Source: Dermatophagoides farinae (Eukaryota; Arthropoda; Arachnida; Sarcoptiformes; Pyroglyphidae). From it: a stretch of DNA of 64,000 bases. Location: positions 2,604,001-2,668,000 of the forward strand of contig NC_134678.1 in assembly GCF_024713945.1 (NCBI RefSeq), written 5' to 3'. The notes below the pieces were generated by a model. The model was not told where the DNA came from. It was given only the letters and a program-made list of their open reading frames with translations, and searched no databases. Position 1 is the first letter of the stretch. Each line of letters starts with the position of its first letter. Shown one piece after another: positions 1-17,561 of the stretch. The position numbers and the translations under genes were made by a program.

Positions 1-8281
<8,281 letters not shown>

Positions 8282-8283
8282 TA

Positions 8284-8482
8284 CAGTAATACCCCGCTTA
8301 ACGCGGGGGTTACGTTCCAAAAATTCTGAGCGTTAAGCGAAACAGCGCTAAGCGGGGCTATCTTTACATAATGCATTTTTACCCTTCATATACAATGTAA
8401 CAATGTAATGCAATGTAGGGTAATTGTACAGCGTTATATCGAATCAGCGCTAAACGGGGCAGCGTTAAGCGGGGTATTACTG
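8284..8482. mobile_element. pogo/Tigger-like MITE (Tc1/mariner superfamily), 199 bp
   Basis: The element starts CAGTAATACCCCGCTTAA and ends with the reverse complement of the same sequence; the perfect terminal inverted repeat is about 21 bp. It is flanked by TA dinucleotides at 8282-8283 and 8483-8484, the target duplication expected of Tc1/mariner elements. Related GCGTTAAGCG and GCGCTAAGCGGGG motifs recur inside both ends, giving a longer imperfect fold-back. It is too short to encode a transposase, so it would be mobilised in trans. The termini resemble Tigger/pogo ends, which begin CAGT and continue into a GCGGGGG-rich stretch. The family is assigned from memory of such ends, not from a search. 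Confidence 0.85.
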
Positions 8483-8484
8483 TA

Positions 8485-10297
8485 CTTCTAGCACCATTTA
8501 TTATTTTTTTTTGTTCCAAGCCTTTCGTTTGATTAGGTTTGGCATACATTTTCATATGATCATCTCACCATTTTTTTTCACTAAATCAACATGATAATTG
8601 TGTATGTATTCCATATAATAAAAACTCATAAATGCACATTAAAGCCGAAAGCGTTTTTTCGTTTTTTTTTTTTTGTTTTTCAAATGACAACAACAAAAAC
8701 GAAAAAAAAAACGAATGAATAAAACAAAATGAAACTTTGCATAAAAAAATTTTTTTCTTACACACATTCAATGAAAATGACGTGAATTCGCTTCTCAATT
8801 CTTGTTTTTTCCTCATTTAATGTGTTAAATATATGAATAGTATAAATGTATGTGCATGGAAAAATGAGAATTTTCATCTTTATTGTAAGTAAAAAAAAAA
8901 TTACAATTAATGAATCACATTATTGATTTGAAAAATACATATATAAAGTTAAACAAATGAGCAGGAAAAAAAACTGGATGAAAACTGAATCTCACGTACA
9001 GAAATGTGAAATACAAGACGAATGAAAAAAAAGCCCCGAATCACAGCGATGAATGAAATGAACAAAGTAATCGAAGAAAAAAAAAACGTAATAATAATTG
9101 GAACAACAACGACTACAACGACAATAGTGATAATAATGAATAGTTCCGAGATGTAACAATGACAAAAAAAAATTGGCAATAGCCCAAGATTGACAATTGA
9201 ACCAGTGATAAAGAAAAAAAATCAAATACATCAGTTGGAGAAAAAAAAATAAGACATGCAACAACAAGAAGAATAACAATCGTGAAATGAGAAAAAAAAA
9301 TTCATTTGTTATTCTATATTCAACCAAAAAAAAACAGAACAAATTTTTTTTTGTTTTGTTTTTAATTAAGGAATAAAAACTCGAGCAGAAAAAAATGTTT
9401 TGACATCTATAACTGGATGTGTGTGTGTGTGTATGGATTGCAATTTCTGTCAACAAATGATAATGATATATTATATGTGATTGTATGCTAATTAGATAAA
9501 AAATGAAATGAAATTTTCAAAAAAAAATGACAAAATATTCAATTTCAAATTGTTTGTCGTTTCCGTTTCACAATGAAAAATCCTTATTTAATTCTATAGG
9601 CATAGTCATTTATTAGAGATTTGTTTGTTTTTTTTTGTTCTATTTTGCAACAGAAATTTTGACAACGAAGTGGACCACAATTTTCAAAATATAAATAAAT
9701 ATGAATTTATGATGATAATGATCGGTAATAACCATATCTCTCTCTTTAACATACAAACAAAACAATTTGTTATCATGGATAAAATTGATGATCCTGTCCA
9801 CCATTTCATATTATTATATGAAAACAGAAAAAATAAAAAACATCATCCCAAATGACAAACCATTGCTTTTCGATATATATATACAGAATATTCTTTTGCG
9901 GATTAAGATGTGTCATTGTGTCGTCAACTTATTTCTGGCCACACTGCTTTTCCATCCATTATTTCTTTCACATTATTCAATTAATTCTAATTTTTTTTTC
10001 TATTTCTTTGTTTTTCATGCATCATGGTTTTTTTTTGCTTTTTTTCGTTCATCATTGTCGAAACAGTTTTATCGTCATTGTCCAAGTTAAATAAACTATT
10101 GCTATTACCATTTTAGCTGTATGTGTATGTGTGTGTGTGTGTGTGTGTTAGTTTGTTTGTTGAAGCTAATTTATCTTGTTGTTAGATCTGTATATATATC
10201 ATCTTTGAATTCAAAATCAATTATTTTCATACATCAACAAGCAGCGATAAGAATAGAAAAAAAAAGAATAAAAAAAAGTTGATTCAATGTTTCCATA
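8485..10297. other. AT-rich intergenic DNA, no gene seen
   Basis: This stretch holds poly(T)/poly(A) tracts, an ATC-rich patch and a short TG run (10122-10148). Open frames on both strands are low-complexity, and I see no recognisable motif or conserved-looking protein segment. Confidence 0.6.
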
Positions 10298-10520
10298 TAT
10301 ATTATATGTTAGTATTTGTTGTTTATTATAATTTTTAATCAAAAATAATAGAAAATTTGAAAAAAGATACAACTATAGTTTCAAATTGTTTTTTTTTTTG
10401 AAACTTTATCCATATAGTAATAGTCAGCCCCGCGGGCCAGCCTGGGGCAGGCGCGAAGCGCCTGTACCGGGCTGGTATATTATATGTTAGTATTTGTTGA
10501 GAATAATCCATATAGTAATA
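10298..10520. repeat. Split local duplication flanking a GC-rich insert
   Basis: A 24-bp sequence at 10298-10321 recurs at 10476-10499, and the 14-bp TCCATATAGTAATA at 10409-10422 recurs at 10507-10520. The left copy spans about 125 bp. The right copy is a 45-bp version that keeps both ends but lacks most of the middle. The GC-rich palindromic block lies exactly at the junction between the copies, so insertion or repair at this point probably created the duplication. No transposon-type short target duplication is evident. Confidence 0.75.
10422..10476. repeat. GC-rich palindrome cluster (cruciform/hairpin element)
   Basis: About 55 bp of mostly G and C sits inside DNA that is otherwise mostly A and T. 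It contains the perfect 7-bp hairpin CAGGCGCGAAGCGCCTG (10448-10464, GAA loop). This is enclosed by CCAGCC (10437-10442) pairing with GGCTGG (10470-10475). A neighbouring CCCGCGGG palindrome and a GCCCC/GGGGC pair offer alternative folds. The structure recalls mobile GC-cluster or double-hairpin elements, but I do not recognise a named family. Confidence 0.7.
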
Positions 10521-11508
10521 TGAGAATAAATGAAATTAGCTAGCTAATTTTTCATCATTTGAGTGGATGTAGATTCGGGAATAGATTATGCTGATGTGCA
10601 AGTATGATTTATTATGACAAATCAAATACATGGAAATGAGATTTGATTCTGATATAAACTGGAAAAAAAAACAAAAGAACACGGATGTGCAAAGAATTTT
10701 CTTCAGGTTCTCGCCATAAATTCCAATAGATCCAATGTATCACATTCTTGTGTTAACATGAAGCAGGTTATCGGCGATTTTGAAAGACCTAACGGCCATT
10801 GAATGTCTGAAAATGGGCATGTTTTTTTATGTGATCTTAAAAAGGTTTTTTACAAATTAAAAAAAATCAGCCAGTATATGGGCACAAAAATAGGGTAAAT
10901 AAAAAGTGAACAAACAAGAAATTTTTGTGGAAAAAAGCAAATTATTTTTGGTCTTGTCCAGTGGAAAAATGGCCACTATTCTTTCGTTTTTTAATATAAT
11001 TTTGTTTTTTGTTTTATTTGCTGGTAATTCTTGATGGTGAAATTTTTTAGATTTTTCGCTGTCCTTATTTTTTTTTATTCTTTAAAATATTTTTCCAAGA
11101 AAAAAAAACAACAACAGTAATAAGAATGAGACGAATTCCTTTTTATTTTGGTTGACGACCAAAGAGAAAAAAAATGATGATGACGATGATAAGGAATTCT
11201 AGAATTTAATAGAAGAGATTGCATATTTAGGTTTTTTCCCCTCGAATTTTATATGGTTCCAAGAACAGCGACAACAACAATATTGTCAATAACAAAAATA
11301 GACGAACAGAATTCCTTTTTGTTTGTTTCGTGATTAGTTGAATCGATGATTTTAACAAATATATACCGTGTTTCATCAAAACTAGCATGCAAGCAAGCGA
11401 AAAAAAAATGTTTGAACATTTATTTTCTATGAAATCTAATCGATACACGCAATTCTAGAATCCTCTTTTTGTGTATGTGTATTTTGCTGTTATCTTTACA
11501 TAAATAAA
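10521..11508. other. Intergenic DNA, somewhat less repetitive
   Basis: Positions 10680-11000 have a more complex base composition than the surroundings, with few simple repeats, and may be an eroded repeat or former coding sequence. I could not find an open frame, splice structure or family signature in it. The rest is A/T-rich filler. Confidence 0.5.
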
Positions 11509-11516
11509 ACGCTAAA
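11509..11516. repeat. hAT target-site duplication, left copy
   Basis: ACGCTAAA matches 18336-18343 exactly. The 8-bp length is diagnostic of hAT insertions. Confidence 0.75.
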
Positions 11517-11615
11517 GTAGGGTTGCCAAGAGGTCAAGGAGGACAAATTTTTTATTTTTTTATTGAAAAACTCGCTTAATTATATACAGGTTAGGGTATG
11601 CAAAGTCCCGAAACC

Positions 11616-11664
11616 AAAAAACGGGAACGAAACTGGGAAATTCCGGGTCCGGTTCCCGTTTTTT
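11616..11664. repeat. Subterminal 13-bp inverted repeat of the hAT element
   Basis: AAAAAACGGGAAC (11616-11628) is the exact reverse complement of 11652-11664. The 23-bp spacer is itself rich in GGGAA/TTCC motifs. GGGAAC/GTTCCC-type subterminal motifs are common in hAT elements, where they can serve as transposase binding sites; that role is inferred here. Confidence 0.6.
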
Positions 11665-11735
11665 TTATTCACATGAAAACTTATTTTTCAATTTTTATTC
11701 ATGATTTTGAAAATTTTGAAAATAAAATTTTAAAA

Positions 11736-12002
11736 CTAGTTTCCGGAAAAAAGATGATTACATAAAATATCTGCTAATTTGCCAATTGATGCTTTTGATC
11801 CTATAGGAAATTCATGAGAATTCGATTTCGATGATAATTTCTTGATAACGATTTCAAATGGTTTCAATACTCGCACAATTTGTTCAATTTTGAGCCATTC
11901 CAATTCCGACACCGAATCTTCATATCGAATAGCTCTAAGAGCTTTAGGAATACATTCTTTCAGTTTTAAAAATCGGTCCAACATATGTGATACATATTTC
12001 AC
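11736..12002 (-). pseudogene. hAT transposase fragment (about 88 codons)
   Basis: The translation carries MLDRFLKLKECIPKAL followed by SELEWLKIEQIVRVLKPFE. This fits the part of hAT transposases (ZBED/Hermes-like) that reads roughly RWNSt..MLeRfl.Lke.i....L...eW..le.lv.vLkPFe. In hAT proteins this lies downstream of the first catalytic Asp region and upstream of the C-terminal hATC dimerisation domain. Here the N-terminal two thirds, the RWNS motif and the hATC domain are all missing, so no active transposase can result. The frame opens just after an in-frame TAA near 12030, and the apparent start is a GTG, not an ATG. It overlaps by 4 bp the end of a C2H2 zinc-finger frame in another phase. 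Homology is judged by eye. Confidence 0.6.
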
Positions 12003-12217
12003 CTTAGTGATGATGGTAACTCGTTCTTATGGGCATTTGTATTATGCCTGCAAACACTGTTTCGTTGTGTATAAGGTTTATTACAGCCCGTTATCGAGCA
12101 GTTAAATCTTTTATTTAGGTGTTTGTTGGCGATGTGATCTTCACACAATTGTTTATCAGCATATTTTTTGGCACATCCATTATACGGACAATTATAATAT
12201 CCGTTTTGTTTTTTCAA
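11999..12217 (-). pseudogene. Two C2H2 zinc fingers inside the hAT element
   Basis: The frame encodes two classical C2H2 fingers. The first has CPYNGC, then a 12-residue spacer, then HIANKH. The second has CSITGC, then the same spacing, then HNTNAH. Both have the C-x4-C-x12-H-x4-H layout of TFIIIA-like nucleic-acid-binding fingers rather than a BED finger. The frame continues upstream without an ATG; the apparent start is a TTG. It stops at TGA just as the hAT transposase frame begins. In another phase the DNA immediately upstream encodes DPPYQYHPLQYPPYH, which runs into the hAT sequence on the far side of the BEL insertion. It is either the N-terminal DNA-binding part of this transposase family or a captured host exon. 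Confidence 0.6.
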
Positions 12218-12280
12218 CTTGATTGGTGGTGGTGATGGTGATATGGTAGGGTGGATATTGCAACGGATGATATTGGTAAG

Positions 12281-12286
12281 GAGGAT
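12281..12286. repeat. BEL/Pao target-site duplication, left copy
   Basis: GAGGAT directly precedes the TG of the left LTR and matches 17779-17784. BEL/Pao duplications are usually 4-6 bp. Confidence 0.85.
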
Positions 12287-12503
12287 TGTAGTAAATTCAA
12301 CTTAATAGAACAAAACAAAAAACAAAGCAAAAAATTCTTTTTGAAAATACGTATTGTTTATTCAAAGGTGGTATCAACATTGAAAGACAAAAACAATGAT
12401 AATACAATACACACACACACACAAGCCACATCAAAAAACCGCGAAAACTAGTTGCGCTTGCTCAGGAAAGTTTTGTCTTCTAAACAGGGTTCACTTCACG
12501 ACA
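12287..12503 (-). repeat. 3' LTR of the BEL/Pao element
   Basis: In element orientation it begins TGTCGTGAAGTG and ends TTTACTACA. It is identical by eye to 17562-17778. A reverse-strand AATAAA (12357-12362) is the likely polyadenylation signal. The last seven codons and the stop of the polyprotein fall inside it (to 12480). Confidence 0.95.
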
Positions 12504-15500
12504 CTCCCCCGCCGCTTCCAATAATACGAGACCGTTTATGGGACGGATAAAATTCTTGTCTTCATCGACTAATTTGATTTTGACGGAGCGTACGATACCG
12601 TCGTCGCTGGCAATGGACTCGATGACTTTGGCGATAGGCCAATCCTTTCGTTTACGATACTCGGTGGGAAGCAGGACAAAATCCCCAGGTTTGATGTCCG
12701 TAGATCTCGGTGGATTACGTTGGGCCAAAGTATTCAGATATTGGTTCTTCCAAAGCTTTTCAAATTTATATCGAACCGTTGACAAATAGTCAATCCATTT
12801 GTTGACGTTCCCAATTTCAACATTATTATTGATCAAGGGATCTTGTTTACGTCCGTAAGCGACTTCAAATGGCGATAGCCATCGTTCGTCATTTTGAATT
12901 AATGGACGACCATTGATTGTTGACTCGACTTTCAAAAAGATGCTACGAGCGTCTTCCATTGATTTGAATTCATTATCGAAAGTCCTTAAACACCGTTTTA
13001 CAACGGCAATTAACCGTTCAGCAGTACCATTGTACCAAGGAGCGTTAGGTGGTGAGAATATCCAATCAATTCGCCGATTATCGGTTTTGCTGATTTCTTC
13101 CAAATAATCAAAAAATTTGCCAATTTCCTTTTCGCATCGTACCAGGTTAGTGCCATTGTCACTATATATCTTCAAGGGAGTTCCACACAACAGAAAAATA
13201 TTGTTCAAAGCCGTCAATGCAGCTTTAGCATTCAGGGAATTGACGACTTCTATCTTAATCATACGAGACACCAGGCAGGTTACTAACAAACCGTAAAACT
13301 TTTTTCCGTTTCGATAACGGAGTGGACCAAAGAAGTCGATGCATACAGCCTGGAAAGGGGCGGCAAAGCTTGTTCGGGTCGAAGGCAATGGAGCGAATGG
13401 TTGATTGACTGGTTTTCGCTTTTCAACTTGACAAAATTTACAATAATAAATATATTTCTTGACCATATGATATAAATTAGGAATGTAGTAGATGGATTGT
13501 ATACTCGCCATAGTAGTCTTAATGCCACCATGCATCGCCATTTCGTGATGCTGTTTTATTAAAGCAATTGCCAAACGAGATTCTTTTGGTATCCAAATTG
13601 GAGAAAATTCCGGATCACGAGTTTTTAATTTAATGATGTCACCTTCAATGAATGGCGAATCTAACTTACTCGAATCATGTCCATATTGAGCAAATCGGTG
13701 GATTAAATTCCATCTATCATTGGCTGTGTTTCCTTTCGGCAATAATTTTTCAACGAAACCAATAATTTGATCAATAGATTCTAGTTTTTCAAATTCTTCT
13801 ATTTGATCGGAATATTCAAACTTACGAACGGATATAGATGATATTCGATAGACACTGAACACATTGTTGTCCGAGAAATCCAAATCGTTTGTATCGATGA
13901 CGAATTTGATACTTTTCAAAAATTGCTTAGTGTTCACAATTCGACTAAACAAGTCGGCAGGATTCTTACGACCTTCAATATGTCTGATTGATATATCAAC
14001 GTCGTTGATAATCTTCATGGTCTTCATTAACTGCGTCGCAATGTTTCGGTTCTGACTATTTGGAGATAATTTAAATCTATGCAAATTTATCATCGAGTCA
14101 GACCAAATCGAGATTTTGTTTTGAAAAATTGAATGTATACGATACAAAATTTTGCTCAGTTCATAGAGTGCGAGTAATTCAAGTTCGACTATCGTTTTTA
14201 CTTTGCACGGTGTCAACTTTGATTTGCCGAACAAATAATGCAACTGATGATCTTTTTTCACGTATATCACGTATCCATAAGCATTAGCTGAAGCATCGGA
14301 AAATCCATGAATTTCGCCATCTGATGGTAAATAACGTTGCAATTTCAGATTAGATAACTGATTGACATCCTTCACATGATCATCAATTTGACTTATGATT
14401 TCATCGGAAAGCAAATCATCCCATTCACTTTTGATAACCGTACGATAGATCAATCGAAGTCGCAATTTCCATGGGTCAAGATATCCATAAGGATCAAAAA
14501 ACTTCCCAATGACTGATAATAAATCTCTTTTCGTACGAACAGGATTTAAACTTGGAATGGCGCTCTTAATTTCGTCGGTTTCGACATTCCATACGGTGCC
14601 AAGAACTTTGGATTCGATGCTATATTCTGATTCGAATCTCGATGATAATTCGGCATTGTTTGTATGAACTTTGTGCATGGCAAAGCCTGAACTTTGAAAA
14701 CAATCTTTGACTAATTGAACAGTAGTCACCAATTCTGTTTCTGAATCAGTTGCCCATATTATATCGTCCATGTATATTGATTTGGCAATTGATTCCAAAT
14801 CATGATCACTCAATAATTTCTTTGTGACATTTGTCAATATGGCGGGAGATGAAATCAATCCGAACGGCAAAACTTTCATTTGATAAATTTTCAATTCGTT
14901 GTTCGAATTTCTCCACATGAATTTCAAATATCGTTGATCGTCTGGGTGTATCAATACTTGTAGAAACGCTTTGGAAAGATCGGCGGTAACGGCGTACTTC
15001 CCTTTACGGAATTTTATTAAATGATCAAAAACGTCCAGACCGTGCGCGTTTCCTTTCCACAACGACTGATTCAAAGCGTCGAGGCCAAATGATCCATTGA
15101 ATACAACACGTAACGGTGTGGAGGCCGATTCACGGAATACCGGATGATGCGGTAAGAAATAACCATGAACATCGGTCACTTCAACCGCTTGGTCATTATT
15201 CACGTAAGCCAATAACTGCTTTTCATATTCATCTTTCATGCCCTTGTTAACCAGTCGTTTGATCAATCGATCCAATACTATCAGGGCTTTATCAAAATTT
15301 TCCTTAGGACGAAGATCGGAAAGAAACGGTAAACGCGCTTCGTATCGACCATTATCTTTTCGTTCGATTTTGATATCGTCGTCGACTTCAACTTCGTCCA
15401 TATTCAATTCATTTTTGACTTCGAGATCCAATAATTCATGTTCCGATTCCAAAACTAATTCCTCATCCGGTGATTCAACAATTGGTTCATCGATACTATT

Positions 15501-17252
15501 TTCATTCTTTGACAAATCGATGGTTGGTTCGATGCACATATTAACATTACATACATTCGCGAAATCTCTTCGCGCTTTATAACGAATCGTTCCAAAAATC
15601 GTTGGTATTTCCAAGAAATCGGGTTGTTGATCATAAAAATACGATAAGTTGTCAGTTCCAATAATTACTAAATTTTTATCATACATTTTTATTGGAAACA
15701 AGTCGATCGATATTTTCTTGGCAGCTCGACGTATTTCTAGCGATATCTTTCGTCGGCTTGTTTCGGTTCCCCCTAGCGGTGACGAAGAATAGACAGTACA
15801 TTTCTTATTGACATCGTTAGGATTGTCTATTACCAAATCTTCATCGATTAATGAAATATCGGAACCGTTATCCAGCAGCATACGACTTTGAAATCCATTA
15901 CATGATCCATATAATAACGGTCGATTTTCTGACTTAGACATTTTTTCGATATCAAAAACATTTTTGAAATGATCAACAAACGATATTGCCGCTGTGCTAC
16001 CAACCGTTGGTTCTTCCGTAACTGGTCTAGATTCGTCGACCACTTTGGGTTTCGTTTGAAACATTTCGATAATCACGTCATGCATTTCTGTAGCATGTTG
16101 ACGCGGACATTTATCACATTTGAGCTTTGAAGCCATATGACAATTCTTGCTCACATGCCCTTTTTTCAAACATTTGAAGCACAATCTCTTTGTTTTGATA
16201 AGATCGGCAGCTGTTTTGACATCATAATCTTTTAAACATTCAAAATTGTTGCGGTGAAATTTCTCACAGATTAGGCAATGATACATCGAAATGGCCGCTG
16301 TACTATTTGATCTTTTGGGAGGCTCTGGCTTCTTTGCCACATTATCTTTACGAATCTTGTTGTAGTCATAATGAAGAGCATCATCATATAACTTATCGAT
16401 GTAGTCGACCAATTGCTCGAAATTTCTGATCTTCGCTAGCATATGACGCTGCGACTTGTAATAAAACTTGGCCGCCACTGCCTGAATCAAATTAATTGTA
16501 TAAAACATGGCGTCCGTATTCAAATTCTTAACGGCCAGATTTGCGCCTTCTACTATTTCCTTGGTCTTCTTCAAATTATGAACATCGTTTTCCGATTCGA
16601 TCCTCGGGATTGATTCTAGATCTTTCTTAATTTCCAATATCGCCCGTTGGGGATCATCAAATTTGACGCAAACTTTCGACCAAATCTCGGCTAATGATAA
16701 TCGTTGACCAATCAAATTTGTTACAAATTTCTCTGGATCATTTTTCATTGTTTTTAATAGCATCGATTTCTTTAGATCTTCTGAAATAGATGTATTGTTT
16801 ATCAACAAATTTTCTATCATGATTTTATACGAATTCCAAAATGCAAACTTTCCATCAAAATTCGGTAGCTGATCCATTTTAATCGGTCGAGATTCATGCG
16901 AAATTGACATATTACCAAAATCGTTGATTATTGAATTGAACGGTGTTGAACTACGATGAACACCACCAGTATAGTCCAGATTATCAAAATGATTTTGAAC
17001 CACTACAGCATTTATCTTTTTGAGATGTTCGATATACAAATCCAATTTCGTGTTGTAGTCAGCCATTTTTGATATTTCATCTTGTGGAACTTCTTGTTCC
17101 CCGACTAAATCGATTACTCGTTGATTTAGTTCGTCCAACTCAGAACGTAACTGTTCTGTCCGAGCCATATCCCAACGTCTTATAGGAAGAAAGGATACGT
17201 TTCTTCTGGCCGAAGCCAAACGTAGTTTCAAATCATCCGGCAATATCACCAT
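12480..17252 (-). CDS. BEL/Pao Gag-Pol polyprotein, 1590 residues, intact
   Basis: This is a single-frame retrotransposon polyprotein. Gag (DUF1759-like) starts near residue 125 with LPNFDGKFAFWNSY. A Cys/His cluster (C326, C329, H333, C339) precedes a CCHC knuckle (C358, C361, H366, C371). The aspartic protease motif is LLDNGSD (D461). Reverse transcriptase spans about 640-900, with D758 in ADLSKAF and YMDD at 827-830. RNase H follows (D986 in FSDAS, D1052, D1100). Integrase has an HHCC zinc site (H1235 or H1236, H1241, C1271, C1274) and catalytic D1306 (VCIDFFGP), D1365 (SDNGTN) and E1412 (YNGTAE). A DUF5641-type C-terminus (KPGDFVLLP) ends the protein. The ATG at 17252 is the first start after the leader. 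The protein copies element RNA into DNA and inserts it into the genome. The stop lies inside the 3' LTR. Confidence 0.95.
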   Translation of the reverse strand: MVILPDDLKLRLASARRNVSFLPIRRWDMARTEQLRSELDELNQRVIDLVGEQEVPQDEISKMADYNTKLDLYIEHLKKINAVVVQNHFDNLDYTGGVHRSSTPFNSIINDFGNMSISHESRPIKMDQLPNFDGKFAFWNSYKIMIENLLINNTSISEDLKKSMLLKTMKNDPEKFVTNLIGQRLSLAEIWSKVCVKFDDPQRAILEIKKDLESIPRIESENDVHNLKKTKEIVEGANLAVKNLNTDAMFYTINLIQAVAAKFYYKSQRHMLAKIRNFEQLVDYIDKLYDDALHYDYNKIRKDNVAKKPEPPKRSNSTAAISMYHCLICEKFHRNNFECLKDYDVKTAADLIKTKRLCFKCLKKGHVSKNCHMASKLKCDKCPRQHATEMHDVIIEMFQTKPKVVDESRPVTEEPTVGSTAAISFVDHFKNVFDIEKMSKSENRPLLYGSCNGFQSRMLLDNGSDISLIDEDLVIDNPNDVNKKCTVYSSSPLGGTETSRRKISLEIRRAAKKISIDLFPIKMYDKNLVIIGTDNLSYFYDQQPDFLEIPTIFGTIRYKARRDFANVCNVNMCIEPTIDLSKNENSIDEPIVESPDEELVLESEHELLDLEVKNELNMDEVEVDDDIKIERKDNGRYEARLPFLSDLRPKENFDKALIVLDRLIKRLVNKGMKDEYEKQLLAYVNNDQAVEVTDVHGYFLPHHPVFRESASTPLRVVFNGSFGLDALNQSLWKGNAHGLDVFDHLIKFRKGKYAVTADLSKAFLQVLIHPDDQRYLKFMWRNSNNELKIYQMKVLPFGLISSPAILTNVTKKLLSDHDLESIAKSIYMDDIIWATDSETELVTTVQLVKDCFQSSGFAMHKVHTNNAELSSRFESEYSIESKVLGTVWNVETDEIKSAIPSLNPVRTKRDLLSVIGKFFDPYGYLDPWKLRLRLIYRTVIKSEWDDLLSDEIISQIDDHVKDVNQLSNLKLQRYLPSDGEIHGFSDASANAYGYVIYVKKDHQLHYLFGKSKLTPCKVKTIVELELLALYELSKILYRIHSIFQNKISIWSDSMINLHRFKLSPNSQNRNIATQLMKTMKIINDVDISIRHIEGRKNPADLFSRIVNTKQFLKSIKFVIDTNDLDFSDNNVFSVYRISSISVRKFEYSDQIEEFEKLESIDQIIGFVEKLLPKGNTANDRWNLIHRFAQYGHDSSKLDSPFIEGDIIKLKTRDPEFSPIWIPKESRLAIALIKQHHEMAMHGGIKTTMASIQSIYYIPNLYHMVKKYIYYCKFCQVEKRKPVNQPFAPLPSTRTSFAAPFQAVCIDFFGPLRYRNGKKFYGLLVTCLVSRMIKIEVVNSLNAKAALTALNNIFLLCGTPLKIYSDNGTNLVRCEKEIGKFFDYLEEISKTDNRRIDWIFSPPNAPWYNGTAERLIAVVKRCLRTFDNEFKSMEDARSIFLKVESTINGRPLIQNDERWLSPFEVAYGRKQDPLINNNVEIGNVNKWIDYLSTVRYKFEKLWKNQYLNTLAQRNPPRSTDIKPGDFVLLPTEYRKRKDWPIAKVIESIASDDGIVRSVKIKLVDEDKNFIRPINGLVLLEAAGECREVNPV
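12504..12513 (-). promoter_or_regulatory. Polypurine tract of the BEL/Pao element
   Basis: On the minus strand GGCGGGGGAG lies directly before the TGT of the 3' LTR, the required place for the primer of plus-strand DNA synthesis. The same bases also encode Ala-Ala-Gly-Glu of the polyprotein, so the tract is both coding and a replication signal. Confidence 0.8.
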
Positions 17253-17561
17253 GTTCTAATCTTATTTCCAATTTTTGCAATAATTCAGCTACGTCCAAAA
17301 ATATGAAAACGACAATCGTAACCAATATTACGTCCAAGTTTCAATCCAAAATTATCGTAATGATTTAGCTACGTCCAAAAGCTGTCGGGAACACAATAAT
17401 CGTAACTGGTAAATTATCACAATCCAAAATTCAATACCGGTGATGCAATACCAAAGCCAAATTTCCAAATTTCGCGATACAATTATCACGATCAAGATCA
17501 ATTTCAATATTTTCGTAACCACAAATTTGATCACGATCTGAAATACTTTACTTTGAATAAA
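17253..17561 (-). other. Untranslated leader of the BEL/Pao element
   Basis: This 309-bp stretch lies between the 5' LTR and the polyprotein ATG. It contains two imperfect copies of a segment starting (plus strand) TTCAGCTACGTCCAAAA at 17284 and TTTAGCTACGTCCAAAA at 17365, about 80 bp apart, plus a partial copy (ATTACGTCCAAG, near 17329). The bases next to the LTR (element sense TTTATTCAAAGTAAAG) do not look like a standard tRNA 3'-end complement, so the primer binding site is unassigned. Confidence 0.7.
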
